Origin: Gammaproteobacteria bacterium UBA4421
GTDB taxonomy: Bacteria; Pseudomonadota; Gammaproteobacteria; Pseudomonadales; Azotimanducaceae
Reading direction: 5' to 3'
Length of the DNA: 8,308 bases
Assembly (NCBI GenBank): GCA_002389675.1
Contig: DGQF01000060.1
Coordinates: forward strand, 131,838-140,145
The stretch's first letter is position 1. Every line of letters starts with the position of its first letter. The position numbers and the translations under genes were made by a program. The notes below the pieces were generated by a model that was not told the DNA's origin, did no database searches, and was given only the letters and a program-made list of their open reading frames with translations. This document shows, in pieces, positions 6,585 through 8,308 of the stretch.

Positions 6585-6594
6585 TCAAGCGGCG

Positions 6595-7476
6595 TTGTTT
6601 AAGGTTTTTGCTTTTCTCAAGCGCAATACTCATTTACTGAGCCATGATGAGTATCGCGCTGGACACGTGGGATATCACTGTGGCCAAAGCCGCAGATTAA
6701 AGAACATTCGCGGTTACTTAGTAAACGTTTGGTCCAATACACCCATTGAAGAGCGCTTGGGCAAACAATGGCATGACGCACTGAGCATCCATCCGCCGAA
6801 TGATTTTATCAACTGGTGGGACGGCTTCCCCGAGGTGTTTTTTGACCACCGCGAAGACTGGGTCACCGCCACCACCCTCGAGCCCACTCGAGCCACCGCC
6901 GATGGGCTGGTGATTGATCCCGACTGGTCGCTAAGCGATGGGCCGCAGTTATTCAACCCGGTAGCCGATCGACCCGGTGAATTTCAACCCTGTCATTTGC
7001 GTATGCACGAACATGTGATTCGCCCAGTGCTGCGGGCTGAGCAAAAAACCTTCAAGCTCATGCAGTTCTTCAAGCTTAAACAGCCTGAGGCTGAGCCAAA
7101 TGTGTCTGCCGCCGCCCAACAATTGTTATCAGACTACGCGCCTATCATCAGCCGCTGGCATAACTGTAACGGCGCGATCTTAAATTTTAGAGACAGCAAT
7201 CGGGAAGCGGCCATGGACGACTTTTATAAGCCAGACAGCTGGGGACACAGTCCTGAGGGTCTTGCCCACCGCGCTGCCTTTTGCGACTATTTTGACGGAG
7301 CCATTGAATACCATTTCCACACCCCCACGGCGTTCTTGGCCACTAGAGCAGCGGATCAGGCGCGACTGCGCGCGCTGGAGGAGGCCCACTTCTCCTCATG
7401 TTGGTATGTCGAGGTAGATGAAAACCTGGTGGTTATGCCCAATCGCAATCCCGCTCCCAACTTCTATTTCCGGTAG
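6595..7476 (+). CDS. Two-domain EthD-like protein, copy A
   Basis: This 293-residue protein, with no signal peptide or membrane segment, is made of two EthD-like (dimeric alpha+beta barrel) halves. Half one, about 1-100: K-V-F-A-F-L-K-R-N (3-11), then Y20-R-A-G-H-V-G-Y-H28 and L-K-N-I-R-G-Y (35-41), and W-W-D-G (74-77). Half two, about 150-285: K-T-F-K-L-M-Q-F-F (151-159), Y181-A-P, G-A-I-L-N-F (193-198), Y-F-D-G (232-235), then Y-V-E-V-D-E (271-276). EthD-family proteins are small ferredoxin-like barrels first linked to ether degradation; most are single-domain dimers, so a fused pair would form a barrel within one chain (inference). The EthD-type His is kept in half one (H28), while Tyr181 is at the equivalent place in half two. 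Translation starts at TTG. A paralogue begins 5 bp after the stop, implying one transcript. The substrate is unknown. Confidence 0.83.
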   Translation: MFKVFAFLKRNTHLLSHDEYRAGHVGYHCGQSRRLKNIRGYLVNVWSNTPIEERLGKQWHDALSIHPPNDFINWWDGFPEVFFDHREDWVTATTLEPTRATADGLVIDPDWSLSDGPQLFNPVADRPGEFQPCHLRMHEHVIRPVLRAEQKTFKLMQFFKLKQPEAEPNVSAAAQQLLSDYAPIISRWHNCNGAILNFRDSNREAAMDDFYKPDSWGHSPEGLAHRAAFCDYFDGAIEYHFHTPTAFLATRAADQARLRALEEAHFSSCWYVEVDENLVVMPNRNPAPNFYFR

Positions 7477-7481
7477 ATTCC

Positions 7482-8308
7482 ATGCTTAAAGTATTTGGCT
7501 TCGTAAAACGCAATCCTCGTCTGACCCATGACGACTATCGTGCCGGACACGTGGGCTACCATAACTCCTTTGGTCGCAGGCTCAACAACATTCGCGGGTA
7601 TTTGCTCAATGTCGCCTCTAATACACCTGTGACAGCCTCGCTTGGCACAGACTTAGTCATGCGCCTGACCCGCAATGAGCCTGAAGATTTCGACACGCAA
7701 TGGGACGGCTGGGGCCAGTTGATGTTTGACACCCTGGAGGACTATCTCGCAGCGCGCACGCCGGCGCGCGACTATCCCGGTCTAAACGGCCTACAGATGG
7801 ACCCGATGGTGGGCAAAGTGGGTGATGACTTCAACGAGTTGTATGCCGGCTCACCTTTTCAATTTCATGTCGATGAAACCATATCGCAGCCAGTGGTTCG
7901 GCCGGAGCGAAAGCTGTTTAAGCTGGTGCAGTTTGGCCAGCGCCCCGCCGACATGCCTTTGGCCCTGTTTCGCGCCTATTGGACCGGGCGTTATGCACAA
8001 CTGGCCCGCACCCTGCCCGGCCTAAGGGGTTTGGTGATTAACTTTCGCACACCGCTGGATGTGATGACGCATTTTTTTGCACCCGACAGCGAAGGCTTTA
8101 CCCCTGACGGAGTGAAGCGTCGCGAACACTTCTACGCGCAGTGGGACGGTATGGCCGAATACTGGTTTGATTGCGCTGGCGACTTTGCGCACGCACGCAA
8201 TAGCGGTGCATTTGCATTGCTCGATGAATTAGAAAAGACGCTGTTCGACCGGGTATTTTACCGAGAGGTCGACGAAACAGTTGCCGTGTTGCCCAAACGC
8301 GACCCTGC
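7482..8308 (+). CDS. Two-domain EthD-like protein, copy B (3' end off window)
   Basis: The open frame starts at ATG 7482 and reaches the right edge without a stop: 275 residues, ending in P-K-R-D-P, which matches P-N-R-N-P about eight residues before the end of copy A. So the gene is nearly complete. Half one carries K-V-F-G-F-V-K-R-N (3-11), Y19-R-A-G-H-V-G-Y-H27, I-R-G-Y (37-40) and Q-W-D-G (73-76). Half two carries K-L-F-K-L-V-Q-F (144-151), F163-R-A-Y-W-T-G-R-Y171, L-P-G-L-R-G-L-V-I-N-F (178-188) and Q-W-D-G (220-223), then Y-R-E-V-D-E (260-265). The two halves align without gaps over 26 residues from Y19 and F163, with eight identities by eye. It is a clear tandem paralogue of the upstream gene. 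There is no good ribosome binding site before its ATG; the 5-bp gap suggests coupling. Function unknown; probably acts on the same or a related compound. Confidence 0.85.
   Translation, partial: MLKVFGFVKRNPRLTHDDYRAGHVGYHNSFGRRLNNIRGYLLNVASNTPVTASLGTDLVMRLTRNEPEDFDTQWDGWGQLMFDTLEDYLAARTPARDYPGLNGLQMDPMVGKVGDDFNELYAGSPFQFHVDETISQPVVRPERKLFKLVQFGQRPADMPLALFRAYWTGRYAQLARTLPGLRGLVINFRTPLDVMTHFFAPDSEGFTPDGVKRREHFYAQWDGMAEYWFDCAGDFAHARNSGAFALLDELEKTLFDRVFYREVDETVAVLPKRDP

Larger units (their letters stand above)
6488..6594. promoter_or_regulatory. Divergent promoter region between the SnoaL/MFS/SOUL operon and the EthD genes
   Basis: These 107 bp separate two divergently transcribed units, so both sets of promoters should be here. 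No strong sigma70 box pair is evident on either strand; the nearest candidate is a minus-strand TTGACC (6584-6589) without a good -10. Two inverted repeats are present (listed separately). Shared regulation is inferred from layout. Confidence 0.6.

Overview
The window looks like chromosomal DNA from a free-living, probably marine, gammaproteobacterium. GC content is moderate. Genes are tightly packed with ordinary Shine-Dalgarno sites. The gene content (secreted PPC/PKD subtilase, sulfatase, EthD and SnoaL-like proteins, spinster-type MFS carrier) is typical of heterotrophs such as Halieaceae/Spongiibacteraceae and relatives. The taxonomic guess is inference from gene content only; there is no rRNA or tRNA here. 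I see no insertion sequence, CRISPR array, phage gene, tRNA or origin.

Layout. Eight genes lie on the minus strand and two on the plus strand. Left block (1-645, minus): the N-terminus of a secreted sulfatase, running off the left edge, follows a small four-helix membrane protein of DUF4345-like appearance 31 bp upstream. Middle (779-3067, minus): a 762-residue secreted subtilisin-family protease with pro-domain, S8 catalytic domain, poly-proline linker, PPC domain, two PKD domains and a basic C-terminal module. Right-middle block (3140-6487, minus): a compact five-gene run in transcription order SnoaL-like protein, MFS transporter, secreted SOUL haem-binding protein, second SnoaL-like protein, and a small exported protein of unknown function. 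The first four genes are separated by -4, 14 and 3 bp, so they are almost certainly one operon; the fifth follows after 47 bp.

Right edge (6595-8308, plus): two tandem paralogous genes, 5 bp apart and divergent from the operon, each encoding a protein with two EthD-like halves. The second is cut by the right edge only a few residues before its expected end. The 107-bp divergent intergenic region holds a perfect 15-bp palindrome that could be a shared operator.

How it may fit together (inference): the divergent pair plus the operon looks like an uncharacterised catabolic or detoxification locus for a small, probably hydrophobic, molecule. The MFS carrier would move it, the SnoaL-like and EthD proteins (both families that act on aromatic, polyketide or steroid-like compounds) would transform it, and an exported SOUL protein would supply a haem or tetrapyrrole link. 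The most interesting signal is in the two-domain EthD proteins: both keep the EthD-type His in the first half and have Tyr at the aligned position of the second half.
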